A stretch of 64,000 nucleotides of DNA from Saprospiraceae bacterium (GTDB taxonomy: Bacteria; Bacteroidota; Bacteroidia; Chitinophagales; Saprospiraceae), in contig JANQPA010000075.1 in assembly GCA_028285545.1 (NCBI GenBank), forward strand, positions 62,001 to 126,000, read 5' to 3'. Each line of letters opens with the position of its first letter. Position 1 is the first letter of the stretch. Under the pieces are notes generated by a model. That model made no database searches, was not told the origin of the DNA, and worked only from the letters and a program-made list of their open reading frames with translations. The position numbers and the translations under genes were made by a program. This document shows positions 15,634-24,980 of this stretch, piece after piece.

Positions 15634-17805
15634 ATGAAGATAACCATGTTACGCCTTTGTCCGATATTAATTTGCCTGCTGTGTTTATTAAGTAATCCTT
15701 GTTTTTCCCAACAAACAGAGCGACCACGAATGGCTGCAGCCGCAGTAACAGGAAATATCAAACTTGACGGTATTTTAGATGAAGCTGATTGGGAAGGTGC
15801 CCCGGTTAACGATGATTTTAAAACTACAGTACCCGTAGAAGGGGGAACTCCATCAAACAGGACAGAACTTCGCGTGCTTACTCACCCAAGATACCTTCTT
15901 ATCGGAATACGTTGTTATGATAGCAATCCAGAGGGTATTGTAAATTTTTCAAAGTTGCGGGATGTAGATTTGGAAAATGAAGATCATATTAGAATTGTAA
16001 TTGACCCTTTTTTAGATGGACAATCAGGAATCATCTTTGCCGTCAATGCAAGCGGTGCCAGATATGATGCCCTTGTAGCCAATAGAGGAGAATCCGAAAA
16101 TGAGGATTGGGATGCTATCTGGGAAGCCAAAGCTATTATTGATGCTTCTGGATGGTCCTTGGAAATACGCATTCCCATTCAAAGTATTTCTTTCAAAAAG
16201 GGACTAAAGGAATGGGGGTTTAATGTCGAAAGGCGCATTCAGCGTAATCTGGAAACCATCCGATGGGCTAATATTCGCCGGGATCAATGGTTTATTCAAA
16301 CCAGCCGCGCCGGTTTATTGACCAATTTGCCGGATTTTAGTTATGGAGTTGGGCTTACTGTCCGTCCATCGCTTATTGCAGATGTTAGTACAGTGGGAGA
16401 TAATAATTCGGTATTTGACTTCGATCCAAGCCTCGAGGTAAGCCAAAGACTAAGTCCTAACGTTTTGGCCACCCTTACAACAAATACCGATTTTGCAGAA
16501 ACGGAAGTAGATACCCGTCAGACCAATCTAACTCGTTTTCCACTCTTTTTTCCGGAAAAAAGAGCCTTCTTCCTGGAAGGAGCTGACATTTTTGAATTTG
16601 GCTTTGGTTTAGGTAATAATATTGTTCCCTTTTTTAGCCGACGTGTTGGATTATATCAGGGCAATGAAGTTCCAATTACTGTAGGTGGGAAAATCAATGG
16701 TCGGGTGGGAAAAACTTCATTTGGTGGCCTGGCCATGAATACCCGAAAAGTAGATTTGTCAGATAGCAACCTGCCCAGTAGCAGTATGGGAGTAGTTAGA
16801 GTTAAACAAAACATACTCAAGGAATCTTCGATCGGGTTTATTAGTACTTTTGGCGATCCTCAAAGCCGTGGGAATAGTTGGACTTCGGGCCTGGACTTTA
16901 CTTATCAGACCACCCGGTTTCAGGGAGATAAAAACTTCCTGGTTGGAATATCCGGCATGTATGCCAATAGGGCTGATCTTTCTGGCGATCAATCTGCTCT
17001 GGCCGTCAAAGTAGATTATCCTAATGATATTTGGGATGTCGCTTTTACCTATTTTAGAATTGGAGATTCTTTTGATCCTTCCCTGGGTTTTGTCCCTCGT
17101 CAAGGTGTTAATAACTGGCGGATAGGCTTTACCTATGCCCCACGTCCCAAATGGAAATGGCTCAGGCAGATGCGCAACCAGTTCTTTTTGACCTACATAA
17201 GAAACATAAAGGGAGAATGGCAAACTTATCGGCTGTTTACTGCCCCAATCAACTGGCGCCTGGAAAGTGGCGATCGGGTAGAAGCAAATTACTCTCCGAG
17301 AGGTGAAAATCTACTGGAACCTTTTGAAATATCGGAAGGAGTAATAATCCCTGAAGGCAAGTATCACTTTGCACGTTATCGCCTGGAAACCCAACTGGCA
17401 GCCAAACGAAAATTGAATGGCCAGCTGTCCTGGTGGTTTGGCGGTTTCTTTGAAGGTCACTTGCATGAATTGGAAGCCAGTTTAAACTGGAATCCCACTA
17501 AAATTTTGACTTTTGAATTCACAGGCACGCATAATATTGGCAGGCTGCCCTTTGGCGATTTCGACCAAACTTTAGCTGGGGTAAGAATTCGATTTAATGC
17601 CACTCCCGATCTTCAATTGAATAGCTTTATCCAATATGATACAGATACCAAAAGAATAGGTGTCAATACCCGACTACACTGGATCTACCATCCCCAGGGA
17701 GATATGTTTTTTGTGTTTAACCACAATGCTTTTAATGGAATGGATCGCTGGGAATTGGTAAGCCAACAGTTTTTGTTGAAAGCAAGGTATAATTTCAGAT
17801 TGTAG
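15634..17805 (+). CDS. DUF5916 outer-membrane protein with CBM9-like N-terminal domain
   Basis: The 723-residue protein has a signal peptide (1-25, ending PCFSQQ). A CBM9-like domain at about 30-225 begins with KLDGILDEADWEGAP and has an Asn/Asp-rich ligand face. The C-terminal part (about 235-723) is the DUF5916 barrel-like domain (DTRQTNLTRFPLFFPEKRAF is a family hallmark). It ends in a strand with terminal aromatic residues, LLKARYNFRL, as outer-membrane barrels do. Such proteins are common and uncharacterised in Bacteroidota. The CBM9-like module suggests carbohydrate contact. Start ATG at 15634 gives the signal peptide. No downstream operon gene. Confidence 0.85.
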   Translation: MKITMLRLCPILICLLCLLSNPCFSQQTERPRMAAAAVTGNIKLDGILDEADWEGAPVNDDFKTTVPVEGGTPSNRTELRVLTHPRYLLIGIRCYDSNPEGIVNFSKLRDVDLENEDHIRIVIDPFLDGQSGIIFAVNASGARYDALVANRGESENEDWDAIWEAKAIIDASGWSLEIRIPIQSISFKKGLKEWGFNVERRIQRNLETIRWANIRRDQWFIQTSRAGLLTNLPDFSYGVGLTVRPSLIADVSTVGDNNSVFDFDPSLEVSQRLSPNVLATLTTNTDFAETEVDTRQTNLTRFPLFFPEKRAFFLEGADIFEFGFGLGNNIVPFFSRRVGLYQGNEVPITVGGKINGRVGKTSFGGLAMNTRKVDLSDSNLPSSSMGVVRVKQNILKESSIGFISTFGDPQSRGNSWTSGLDFTYQTTRFQGDKNFLVGISGMYANRADLSGDQSALAVKVDYPNDIWDVAFTYFRIGDSFDPSLGFVPRQGVNNWRIGFTYAPRPKWKWLRQMRNQFFLTYIRNIKGEWQTYRLFTAPINWRLESGDRVEANYSPRGENLLEPFEISEGVIIPEGKYHFARYRLETQLAAKRKLNGQLSWWFGGFFEGHLHELEASLNWNPTKILTFEFTGTHNIGRLPFGDFDQTLAGVRIRFNATPDLQLNSFIQYDTDTKRIGVNTRLHWIYHPQGDMFFVFNHNAFNGMDRWELVSQQFLLKARYNFRL

Positions 17806-17995
17806 AAGTAGTGATGAGTGCTGAGTTAAATATTTATGGGGTGTACCTAAGCATTAATTAGTTCCCTAGTCCCAGATTTTTGAAAAAAGAGTTGAATTTT
17901 TATAAGAAAAAGTCAAATTTTCATATGGCCAAGAGGTCATACCTTGAGTAGCTTTGTTTAACTCAATTTAATTAAAACACTGCAACTTCACAGCT

Positions 17996-18622
17996 ATGGA
18001 CTTTTTTCTTTGGATTTCTTTTGTTGGTACCACTCTTATTCTCACTCTTACGCCAGGACCAAGTGTTTTATTGGCAACGGCCAATAGCATGAAATATGGG
18101 AAAAATAGAGCAGGATGGACCATTCTTGGTGATTTATCTGCCAATCTCAGCCAAATAATTCTTGCTTCTGCTGGTCTGGTGACCCTATTCCTTTCTTTTG
18201 GAGAAATTTTAGTGATTATCAAATGGTGTGGGGTGGCCTATTTATTGTATATGGGGCTTAGTAAAATATTCTCTAAATCAGAATTTAAACTAGATGGGCA
18301 AAAGAAAGAGGAGAGAAGTAATTCCAAATTATATGCAGAGGGATTTCTGATGTCAGCTGCTAATCCAAAAGCTATTGTCTTTTTTGCTACCCTTTTTCCT
18401 CTTTTTATTAGTGATGCCTATCCTTTTGTTCCACAGATAATGATTCTTGCTGCAACCTTTTTACTGCTTGACGGAATATGTCTTTCATTATATGCTCAAT
18501 TTGCAATGAGACTGAAAACCTTTTTAGAAAATCAGAAGAAAATGCATTTACAAAATAGGGTTGTTGGATTGCTTTTGATCTTTAGCGGATTGATGCTGTC
18601 TATGGTTAAAAGAGGAAGTTAG
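17996..18622 (+). CDS. LysE family amino-acid/metabolite exporter
   Basis: The 208-residue membrane protein has six hydrophobic helices and the family N-terminus (TLTPGPSVLLATANSMKYGK). A conserved AANPKAIVFFATLFPLFI segment lies around residue 120. LysE/RhtB members export amino acids or homoserine lactone-like metabolites by secondary transport. The substrate here cannot be told. It precedes the thioesterase gene by 85 bp in the same direction, which may or may not be an operon. Confidence 0.88.
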   Translation: MDFFLWISFVGTTLILTLTPGPSVLLATANSMKYGKNRAGWTILGDLSANLSQIILASAGLVTLFLSFGEILVIIKWCGVAYLLYMGLSKIFSKSEFKLDGQKKEERSNSKLYAEGFLMSAANPKAIVFFATLFPLFISDAYPFVPQIMILAATFLLLDGICLSLYAQFAMRLKTFLENQKKMHLQNRVVGLLLIFSGLMLSMVKRGS

Positions 18623-18707
18623 AACAAAACAATTGAATTTGCCTTACAAATATTTTTTTGCTGTTTATATATTTGGGACTAAATCCGGCTCACAAAAATA
18701 AAAGAAC

Positions 18708-19112
18708 ATGAAGTTTTACACCCGAAAATTAATCAAGCCTAGTGATCTAAATGCCAACAATACCTTGTTTGGAGGATTGTTATTACAATGGATTGACGAA
18801 GAGGCCTGCATATATGCCATGACCAAACTGGATAGTGCCAGAGTGGTAACCAAATTTATGTCGGAAATTGATTTTGTAAGCTCCGCTTCCCAAAATGATG
18901 TGGTCGAGTTAGGTTTGGAATTTATTTCAGTGGGTAGAACTTCTATCACTTTCCATTGTGAGGTTAGAAACCTATTTACCAAAAAGACCATAATCAGGAT
19001 TGATCGTATTGTATTTGTTAATGTAGATCAGAATGGAAATTCTAAAGCTCATGGAAAAACTTTAGAGATTATTCAAAGGCAAGCCAGAGACTTACATGAT
19101 CAGGAAATTTAA
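18708..19112 (+). CDS. Acyl-CoA thioesterase, hotdog fold (YciA/BFIT-like)
   Basis: The 134-residue single hotdog domain has the family layout: MKFYTRKLIKPSDLNANNTLFGG, then LLLQWIDEEACIYAMTK as the central helix, followed by strands with VVTKFMSEIDFVSSAS and GRTSITFHCEV. The N-x-x-L-F-G-G-x-L-L-x-W-I-D-E pattern with Asp-Glu in the helix is the active-site region of acyl-CoA hydrolases of this group. It would hydrolyse short to medium acyl-CoA thioesters in the cytoplasm. Confidence 0.85.
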   Translation: MKFYTRKLIKPSDLNANNTLFGGLLLQWIDEEACIYAMTKLDSARVVTKFMSEIDFVSSASQNDVVELGLEFISVGRTSITFHCEVRNLFTKKTIIRIDRIVFVNVDQNGNSKAHGKTLEIIQRQARDLHDQEI

Positions 19113-19180
19113 ATTTAGCAGCTAGAATTAAATCTCTTAAAAGAAGGGATACCTTAGAAATGAAAAAAATCGTGAGTTAA

Positions 19181-19963
19181 TTATTCCAAATCTATGGTTG
19201 CCACTGTTTTTACAACGAATTTGTCAACATCAAAAGCAATATGAATCCAGCCTAAAATTGTCTTGCCTGGTTGAATGATCTTAAAACCAATATAACCCAT
19301 GTCTCTTTCCGGAATAAACCATGGAACCCAATCTCCCCATCTAAACCTTTCCACAATTCTATATAAATAGATCCAATCATCATAGCTTCTATAGTGAACA
19401 AGATATAAGCCAATATCAGGATTATCAAAAGATAGGTCAGTTGAAATAGTATCTCCTATATCAAGTTGTTTTACATCAAAATGAGGTATTTCATTTTGAT
19501 AAATTAAAGTGTCATACCTTTCGAAATTTACTAAATTATAATGCCCTATTTCCACCCATGTTTCGGTTCCATCAGAGGTAAAGTAATATTTTTCCCATCT
19601 GCAAATGGTATCTTTTTTTGGCTGACCGACAATAAAAATGCCTGCGTTTAATAGTTCCAGTCGGAAATTAAACCTAAAATTTTGATGTTTAATCGAATTT
19701 TGTGCATCCAATAGGATTTTTATATCTAGCGTGTTGTTTTGATCAAGATCAAGGAAAATACTATCCTTGGTGGAACCATTCATTGGCAATTCGCTTATTA
19801 TATTCAAATGCTGATAATTTACTCCTTCTATAATAGATGTATCAATAGGCAGTTTTGTTAAGTGAATAGTTTCCTCTTCTTCTTCAATAATAATTTCTTC
19901 TTTATTGCAGGTCGCTAGGGCAAGCAAGTAAGATAAAAGTATAAATGGGAATAGTTTTTTCAT
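19181..19963 (-). CDS. Putative lipoprotein, unknown function
   Basis: The 260-residue protein has a lipoprotein signal with Cys19 in LALATC, followed by an acidic, Glu-rich tether (IIIEEEEETIHL). That tether is unlike the family-wide Ser/Asp tethers but compatible with export. The rest is predicted beta-rich with many aromatic residues (YYFTSDGTETWVEIGHYNLV). It contains a late segment MGYIGFKIIQPGKTILGWIH often seen in small Bacteroidota lipoproteins of unknown role. I recognise no domain. It lies 31 bp downstream of the LysR gene on the same strand, so it could share its transcript. Confidence 0.7.
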   Translation of the reverse strand: MKKLFPFILLSYLLALATCNKEEIIIEEEEETIHLTKLPIDTSIIEGVNYQHLNIISELPMNGSTKDSIFLDLDQNNTLDIKILLDAQNSIKHQNFRFNFRLELLNAGIFIVGQPKKDTICRWEKYYFTSDGTETWVEIGHYNLVNFERYDTLIYQNEIPHFDVKQLDIGDTISTDLSFDNPDIGLYLVHYRSYDDWIYLYRIVERFRWGDWVPWFIPERDMGYIGFKIIQPGKTILGWIHIAFDVDKFVVKTVATIDLE

Positions 19964-19994
19964 AATAAAGTGGATTATGTATAGTAATCATAAC

Positions 19995-20912
19995 CTAAGA
20001 CGCGTCACCGAAATACTCTTCAATAATCCTCATTTTATGCTCTTTAATGTAAGAAATCAAGGCTTTACCAGCTGGAGACAATTTCTTCCCGCTCCCATAC
20101 ACCAAATTCCATTGGGTGACCACTGGTAATCCTTTCATAGGAATGATGGTCATGTTATTGAGTTTTAATTCGCTTCTGATACCAATCAGAGGCATAATAG
20201 ATAGTCCAAGGCCAGCCCGCACTGCTTGTTTTACGGCTTCGTTGGAAGTCAATTGGATGGACCGTTTGATTGATATATTGTTTTTGTTTAAATAATTGAT
20301 CATCGCATCTCGAGTGGCGGAACCATGTTCCCGAAAGATTAAGGTATGAGCATTGAGATTTTTTCTAAGCATACGCTTTGGTAAACGAAAATAGCGGGTA
20401 GCAGCTACCAGATTCAACTCATTTTTCATCAAAGGTATTCCTGATAAGGCCAGATTCTGCGGAATGACTGAGACCATGGCAAAATCAATACTATTTTCCT
20501 GTAGGTTTTCAACTACACGAGTTTTGTTGGTTACATCAATAGAAATAGATACTCCCTGATGTTGTTGCATAAAACCTGATAAAAAATAAGGGATTACATA
20601 TTTCCCGGTTGAGGCAGAAGCAATTTTAATACTACCGGTTAAAATGCCTTTATATTCATCTGTGGCCGTTTCAATCATATCTAGTTTATCCAGTATCTCT
20701 AATCCCAAATCCCGGATTTGTTTGCCAAAATCTGTCACATAAAGCTTTCTTCCGATTACCTCGGTAAGGGGAATTTCGAACTCATCCTGAAGCTTTTTTA
20801 GCTGAAGGGAAACGGCTGGTTGTGTTAAAAAAAGGGCTTCGGATGCCTTTGTAATGCTTTGTAATTCACAGACTTTAATGAAAATTCGGAGTTGGTGCAA
20901 AGTATAATTCAT
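19995..20912 (-). CDS. LysR family transcriptional regulator
   Basis: I used the ATG at 20912 because the longer frame starts with TTG. The product is 305 residues. The N-terminal winged helix (about 1-60, HQLRIFIKVCELQSITKASE with TQPAVSLQLKKLQ) is a textbook LysR DNA-binding domain. Residues about 88-295 form the substrate-binding domain (GSIKIASASTGKYVIPYFL). The general layout resembles CbbR/CysB-like regulators, but the effector is unknown. It is divergent from a small ORF and isocitrate dehydrogenase, which are the natural candidates for regulation. Confidence 0.9.
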   Translation of the reverse strand: MNYTLHQLRIFIKVCELQSITKASEALFLTQPAVSLQLKKLQDEFEIPLTEVIGRKLYVTDFGKQIRDLGLEILDKLDMIETATDEYKGILTGSIKIASASTGKYVIPYFLSGFMQQHQGVSISIDVTNKTRVVENLQENSIDFAMVSVIPQNLALSGIPLMKNELNLVAATRYFRLPKRMLRKNLNAHTLIFREHGSATRDAMINYLNKNNISIKRSIQLTSNEAVKQAVRAGLGLSIMPLIGIRSELKLNNMTIIPMKGLPVVTQWNLVYGSGKKLSPAGKALISYIKEHKMRIIEEYFGDAS

Positions 20913-20927
20913 AAACAATTATTTATG
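20910..20927. promoter_or_regulatory. Candidate LysR autoregulatory palindrome
   Basis: CATAAA-CAATTA-TTTATG has perfect 6-bp arms around a 6-bp centre and overlaps the LysR start codon. LysR sites usually hold a T-N11-A core, which occurs within it. No experimental support. Confidence 0.35.
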
Positions 20928-21037
20928 TATTACATTAAAAACATAAATTCAAATTTATAAAAAAAACGCGCACTTTTGCAACGCAAATAAGGTTTAATAC
21001 CTGAAACATAAAATTTAATAATCAAAACATAAGAAAA

Positions 21038-21301
21038 ATGACTTTAGAAGTATCAAAAAGCTTTGAGCACAATATTTGCAAGCAAAAAAATCGCAAATAC
21101 TCTGAAGAAGACCTTCAAAAAATCATGCTTCGTTTAATGCGTGAAACAGGTATACCTTCCAACAAATTTAATATGACAAGAGAAGGAGGGTTTGAATTGA
21201 GTGGCATGCCAAATCTTAAACTACATACTTTGTTGCTAGAAGCAGAAAAACTTGGATTATCAATCAAGTATACCAAAAAGACATTGATAGAAATTCTCTA
21301 A
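21038..21301 (+). CDS. Small hypothetical protein, 87 residues
   Basis: The small ORF has an A-rich leader typical of this genome and codon use like its neighbours. The product is charged and predicted mostly helical, without signal peptide or membrane segment (KYSEEDLQKIMLRLMRETGI, then a short strand region FELSGMPNL and a helix). No family recognised. It sits between the divergent LysR gene and isocitrate dehydrogenase, 102 bp upstream of the latter and in the same direction, so it may be co-transcribed and possibly related to control of that enzyme. Confidence 0.6.
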   Translation: MTLEVSKSFEHNICKQKNRKYSEEDLQKIMLRLMRETGIPSNKFNMTREGGFELSGMPNLKLHTLLLEAEKLGLSIKYTKKTLIEIL

Positions 21302-21403
21302 ACGGCCAAGAGGCATCCCAGAAAATTGCCGATTAAATAACTAAGGGATGCATCAAAACAAAACGAAAATTGAAAAACCGCTTTAACCAAAATTAAAAAT
21401 TTT

Positions 21404-22840
21404 ATGAAACGAATTACAATTGCACGGGGAGATGGAATCGGTCCAGAGATTATGGATGCTGTTTTAGATATCATCAAATCCACCGGTGTTAATTTGCAAT
21501 TTGATGAGATTGAAATAGGAGAAAAAGCCTATTTGGCTGGTCATTCGTCAGGGATTTCGCCAGAAGCATGGTCTACTATTCGAAAAAACAAGGTATTCCT
21601 AAAGGCGCCTATAACTACGCCTCAGGGAGGAGGATATAAAAGTTTGAATGTAACTGCCAGAAAAGCACTTAATCTCTTTGCTAACGTTCGCCCTTGTAGG
21701 AGTTATCACCCATATATTAGTACCAAACATCCAAAACTGGACATTGTAGTTATCCGGGAAAATGAGGAAGATCTATATGCAGGCATCGAGCATCAACAAA
21801 CGCCTGAGGTAGTACAATGTTTGAAATTGATCAGCAGGCCAGGATGTGAAAAAATCATCCGTTATGCCTTTGAATATGCCAAACTGCATAATCGCCGGAA
21901 GGTAAGTTGCTTCACAAAAGACAATATTATGAAGCAAACAGATGGCTTATTCCACAGGGTCTTTGATGAAATCGCTCAGGAATATCCTGAAATTGATCAC
22001 GAACACATGATCATTGATATTGCTACAGCCAAACTAGCTGACACTCCCGAGAATTTTGACCTAATCGTCGTACCAAATTTATATGGTGACATTATTTCTG
22101 ATGTAGTAGCCCAAATTACAGGTTCTGTCGGACTGGCAGGTTCTGCAAATATCGGCACCGAATGTGCTATGTTTGAGGCAATCCATGGTTCAGCTCCCGA
22201 CATCAGTGGCAAAGGTATTGCCAACCCGTCCGGACTTTTAAATGGTACGGTGATGATGCTCAACCACATTGGAGAAACACAGGCTGCTACCCTGATTCAG
22301 AATGCCTGGTTAAAAACTTTGGAAGATGGGTTTCATACTGCTGATATCTTCAATCAGGATAAAAGTGCCGTAAAAGTCAATACTAAAGAATTTGCCAATG
22401 CTGTAAAAGCTAATTTGGGACATAAGCCCAAAACTTTACAAATAGCAGAATCCCTTCAAAGTGGCTCATTTAAAATGCCTAAATATCAGCGCCGTAGTCA
22501 ACCTCAGAAGGACTTGATGGGAATTGACATTTTTGTAGACTGGGCAGGCCTCAATCCAAATGAACTTGCTGAGAGGCTGCAAACAATGGAAACTAAGGAA
22601 ACCAGGCTTTCTATGATTACCAATAGAGGAATAAAAGTATGGCCTAACGGTTTTGAGGAAACATTCTGCACCGACCACTGGCGTTGCCGATTTGAAAGTG
22701 TAGAAGAACGCCCAATTAGTAAGCAGGAAATCATTACTCTGCTTCAAAATGCTGAATCTCAGAATATAGACACTATTAAAACAGAAAACCTGTACGCCTT
22801 TGATGGCAAGAAAGCCTTTTCATTAGGTCAGGGACAATAA
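21404..22840 (+). CDS. icd: Isocitrate dehydrogenase, Thermus-type with C-terminal domain
   Basis: This enzyme oxidises isocitrate to 2-oxoglutarate and CO2 in the TCA cycle. The 478-residue protein starts with the isocitrate/isopropylmalate dehydrogenase signature (TIARGDGIGPEIM). It has the substrate loop ITTPQGGGYKSLNV, the catalytic-region segment RENEEDLYAGIEH and the metal-binding region NLYGDIISDVVAQITGSVGL. About 130 residues after position 340 form an extra C-terminal domain as in the Thermus thermophilus NADP enzyme, including the NRGIKVWPNG segment. Cofactor is probably NADP+ by that similarity, which I have not tested. A LysR gene is divergent upstream. Isopropylmalate or homoisocitrate dehydrogenase is less likely because of length and C-terminal domain. 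Confidence 0.88.
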   Translation: MKRITIARGDGIGPEIMDAVLDIIKSTGVNLQFDEIEIGEKAYLAGHSSGISPEAWSTIRKNKVFLKAPITTPQGGGYKSLNVTARKALNLFANVRPCRSYHPYISTKHPKLDIVVIRENEEDLYAGIEHQQTPEVVQCLKLISRPGCEKIIRYAFEYAKLHNRRKVSCFTKDNIMKQTDGLFHRVFDEIAQEYPEIDHEHMIIDIATAKLADTPENFDLIVVPNLYGDIISDVVAQITGSVGLAGSANIGTECAMFEAIHGSAPDISGKGIANPSGLLNGTVMMLNHIGETQAATLIQNAWLKTLEDGFHTADIFNQDKSAVKVNTKEFANAVKANLGHKPKTLQIAESLQSGSFKMPKYQRRSQPQKDLMGIDIFVDWAGLNPNELAERLQTMETKETRLSMITNRGIKVWPNGFEETFCTDHWRCRFESVEERPISKQEIITLLQNAESQNIDTIKTENLYAFDGKKAFSLGQGQ

Positions 22841-22867
22841 TTCACCTACTAAAAACATCCATTTATT

Positions 22868-23029
22868 ATGAATGATCTAATATATTTAGTTTTTCCCACA
22901 GCTGTAGAAGTAGATTTTTCAGATGTAATGCTTCAGAAATTACTACCAGCCTTACTTATAGTATGTATGCTTGTACTGATAAAAGTATTTTCTAGGACTG
23001 AAAAATTGCAGCAAGAATCTTCCAGATAA
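22868..23029 (+). CDS. Small single-span membrane protein, 53 residues
   Basis: A short frame begins with ATG 27 bp after the isocitrate dehydrogenase stop. It encodes one hydrophobic helix (about residues 25-41, LLPALLIVCMLVLIKV) flanked by an acidic N-terminal part and a charged tail with KLQQESSR. Spacing suggests it is read through from icd. I recognise no family. The orderly hydrophobic core and in-operon position favour a real gene over chance. Confidence 0.5.
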   Translation: MNDLIYLVFPTAVEVDFSDVMLQKLLPALLIVCMLVLIKVFSRTEKLQQESSR

Positions 23030-23184
23030 TTAAACTAGTGAGTTGAGTAATTTATAATTATTTTTTGTAGTCTTTATTAAAAATTATTGCAGGTGCTTTT
23101 ACATTGAGGAAAACTGTTCTGCCTTAGCCCGGGAGAAAAATCTTCATAAAAAAAAGTCCTGCAATTTTTTTTGCCCCTAGCTTT

Positions 23185-24807
23185 TTAATGGTTTTGGTTG
23201 TTATTCTTAAACCTGGTTTCGATCACCATTAAAGACTGCTCCGGGTTGTTTAAAGCATGAACCAGCATTTCTTTCAACTTATCATAAGAATCTCCCAGAT
23301 CAAACTTACTCACATTTTTCACCCCACATGCTTTCGATATATTTACCATATTCAGAGCAGGTGCTTTTTTTCCTAAGGCATTTTTTGAGGTTGCCGGATT
23401 AGATTGAAAACCTGTTGTTGCAGAAGCCTGGTTATCTAAAACCAGCATAATGAGATTACTTTCGTTATGTACCGAATTACAAATGGCAGGTAAAGTAGTG
23501 TGAAAAAAAGATGAATCACCAAAAACTGCAATAGCCCTTTCTTTAAATCCCACCCGGCTTATTCCTGAGGCAATACCTACCGCAGAACCAATGGCAAATT
23601 TGGCATCAAGGCGGTCAGCTACCGTAACCAAACAGCTTGGATCTCCAATGATCATGGGGTTTTGGCCCAAACTAGCTGCTGCCTCGTCTATCACATCAAA
23701 AATTTCGCTGTAGGTACAACCTTCGCAGTTATTCTTCTTTTTGGGAATTTCCTGAGCTACATTTTCAGCTAAAAAATTGTTTTGAGTGCCTAGATCTGGG
23801 TGAATCATCTGTAGGGCCTGTCGAATCTGCCAGCGATACAGTTCTCCTTCCTGAGGAACCTGCCCATCTCTTTTACCATAAATTTTACAAGTCAGACCTT
23901 TTTCATAAGCCATCGCTTTGATTTGCATTTCAACAAAAGGTTCGATCTCCTCCAGTATTAATATTTTTTGGCAAGATGAAAGAAATTCAGCAATGCTTCT
24001 TTCAGGGAGAGGAAAAATATGACCTAATTGTAATAATCGAATTTTTAGAGGCAATTGATCCCCTAGTACTTCTTTTAATTTTTGAAAAACAAAGCCAACT
24101 CCAATAATCCCCCAGTTTCCTTGTCCAGAGTGATGGTAGAAAGGAAGTTGGTCAAGATGTTCTTGAAAGTTTTTAAGGCGCAAATGCAATTCACGGTGTT
24201 TGGCCACCGCATTATTAGGTGCTGGAACAAAACGGCCGACCTCTCGAATGACAGGTCTTGAGTAGTCAGGATGCAATATTTCAGGTAAAGAAATATTTTG
24301 AGACTGGGCAGCAAATCCCCGAGTAATTCGTATGATAATTCCGGTATTAAATTGTTCGGATAATTTAAAGGCTTGCTGCATCATTATAAATCCTTCCAAT
24401 GGAGTAGAAGGCTCCATCATGGGCAACTCCACCATTTGTGCAATGGAGCGAGTATCCTGATCATTTTGTGAACCATATGCTCCGGGATCATCACCAAGAA
24501 GAATAACCAGCCCTGCATTTACTCCTGTTAAATTAAGAGACATCAATGGATCAATCAAAACATTCATACCCACACATTTGGTACAGACTAGTGCTCGTTT
24601 ACCTGCCATAGATGCGCCGATACAAACTTCCATGGCCACTTTTTCATTACTGGACCATTCGACGTACAAATCATGATCTTTAGCTAATTCGATAAGGGTA
24701 TTGGTGACATTCGTACCAGGTGAGCCAGGATAAGAGGCTGCTATCTTAATTCCACTGGTCAATGCTCCATAGGCCAGGGCTTGTTCTGCCGATAAGTTTT
24801 TTTCCAT
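23185..24807 (-). CDS. IorA-like 2-oxoacid:ferredoxin oxidoreductase alpha subunit, short form
   Basis: The 540-residue protein contains an N-terminal pyrimidine-binding domain (YGALTSGIKIAASYPGSPGT and EWSSNEKVAMEVCIGASMAG) and a C-terminal TPP-binding domain (VFGDSSFFHTTLPAICN with NQASATTGFQ). This is the order found in indolepyruvate:ferredoxin oxidoreductase IorA. A short Cys motif, NCEGCTYSEIF (about 361), marks the domain boundary. IorA normally ends in a two-cluster ferredoxin domain, but this protein stops at KNNNQNH without one. No iorB gene for the gamma/beta half is near. Likely substrate is an aryl or other 2-oxoacid, but the missing electron-transfer domain makes activity uncertain. 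Symbol withheld for that reason. Confidence 0.8.
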   Translation of the reverse strand: MEKNLSAEQALAYGALTSGIKIAASYPGSPGTNVTNTLIELAKDHDLYVEWSSNEKVAMEVCIGASMAGKRALVCTKCVGMNVLIDPLMSLNLTGVNAGLVILLGDDPGAYGSQNDQDTRSIAQMVELPMMEPSTPLEGFIMMQQAFKLSEQFNTGIIIRITRGFAAQSQNISLPEILHPDYSRPVIREVGRFVPAPNNAVAKHRELHLRLKNFQEHLDQLPFYHHSGQGNWGIIGVGFVFQKLKEVLGDQLPLKIRLLQLGHIFPLPERSIAEFLSSCQKILILEEIEPFVEMQIKAMAYEKGLTCKIYGKRDGQVPQEGELYRWQIRQALQMIHPDLGTQNNFLAENVAQEIPKKKNNCEGCTYSEIFDVIDEAAASLGQNPMIIGDPSCLVTVADRLDAKFAIGSAVGIASGISRVGFKERAIAVFGDSSFFHTTLPAICNSVHNESNLIMLVLDNQASATTGFQSNPATSKNALGKKAPALNMVNISKACGVKNVSKFDLGDSYDKLKEMLVHALNNPEQSLMVIETRFKNNNQNH

Positions 24808-24929
24808 TATTTACTCAAGATTTATACTAATTCCATTACTGGAACTTATAGAAATCGAACAAGCCTGAATATAGGAATTAATTTTTTACTCTATCTGATC
24901 AATAATTAAGTCCAAAATAACATCAACCC

Positions 24930-24980
24930 TTTCTACTTTCTACTTTCTACTATCTACTTTCTACTATCTACTTTCTACTA
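24930..24980. repeat. Heptamer repeat running into the 3' end of the hydrolase gene
   Basis: Seven consecutive heptamers of the form TTTCTAC or TATCTAC lie downstream of the alpha/beta hydrolase. The last ones overlap the end of that gene and encode its final residues (VESR and stop). The unit is the complement of the TAGAARG unit near 13800. Confidence 0.75.
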
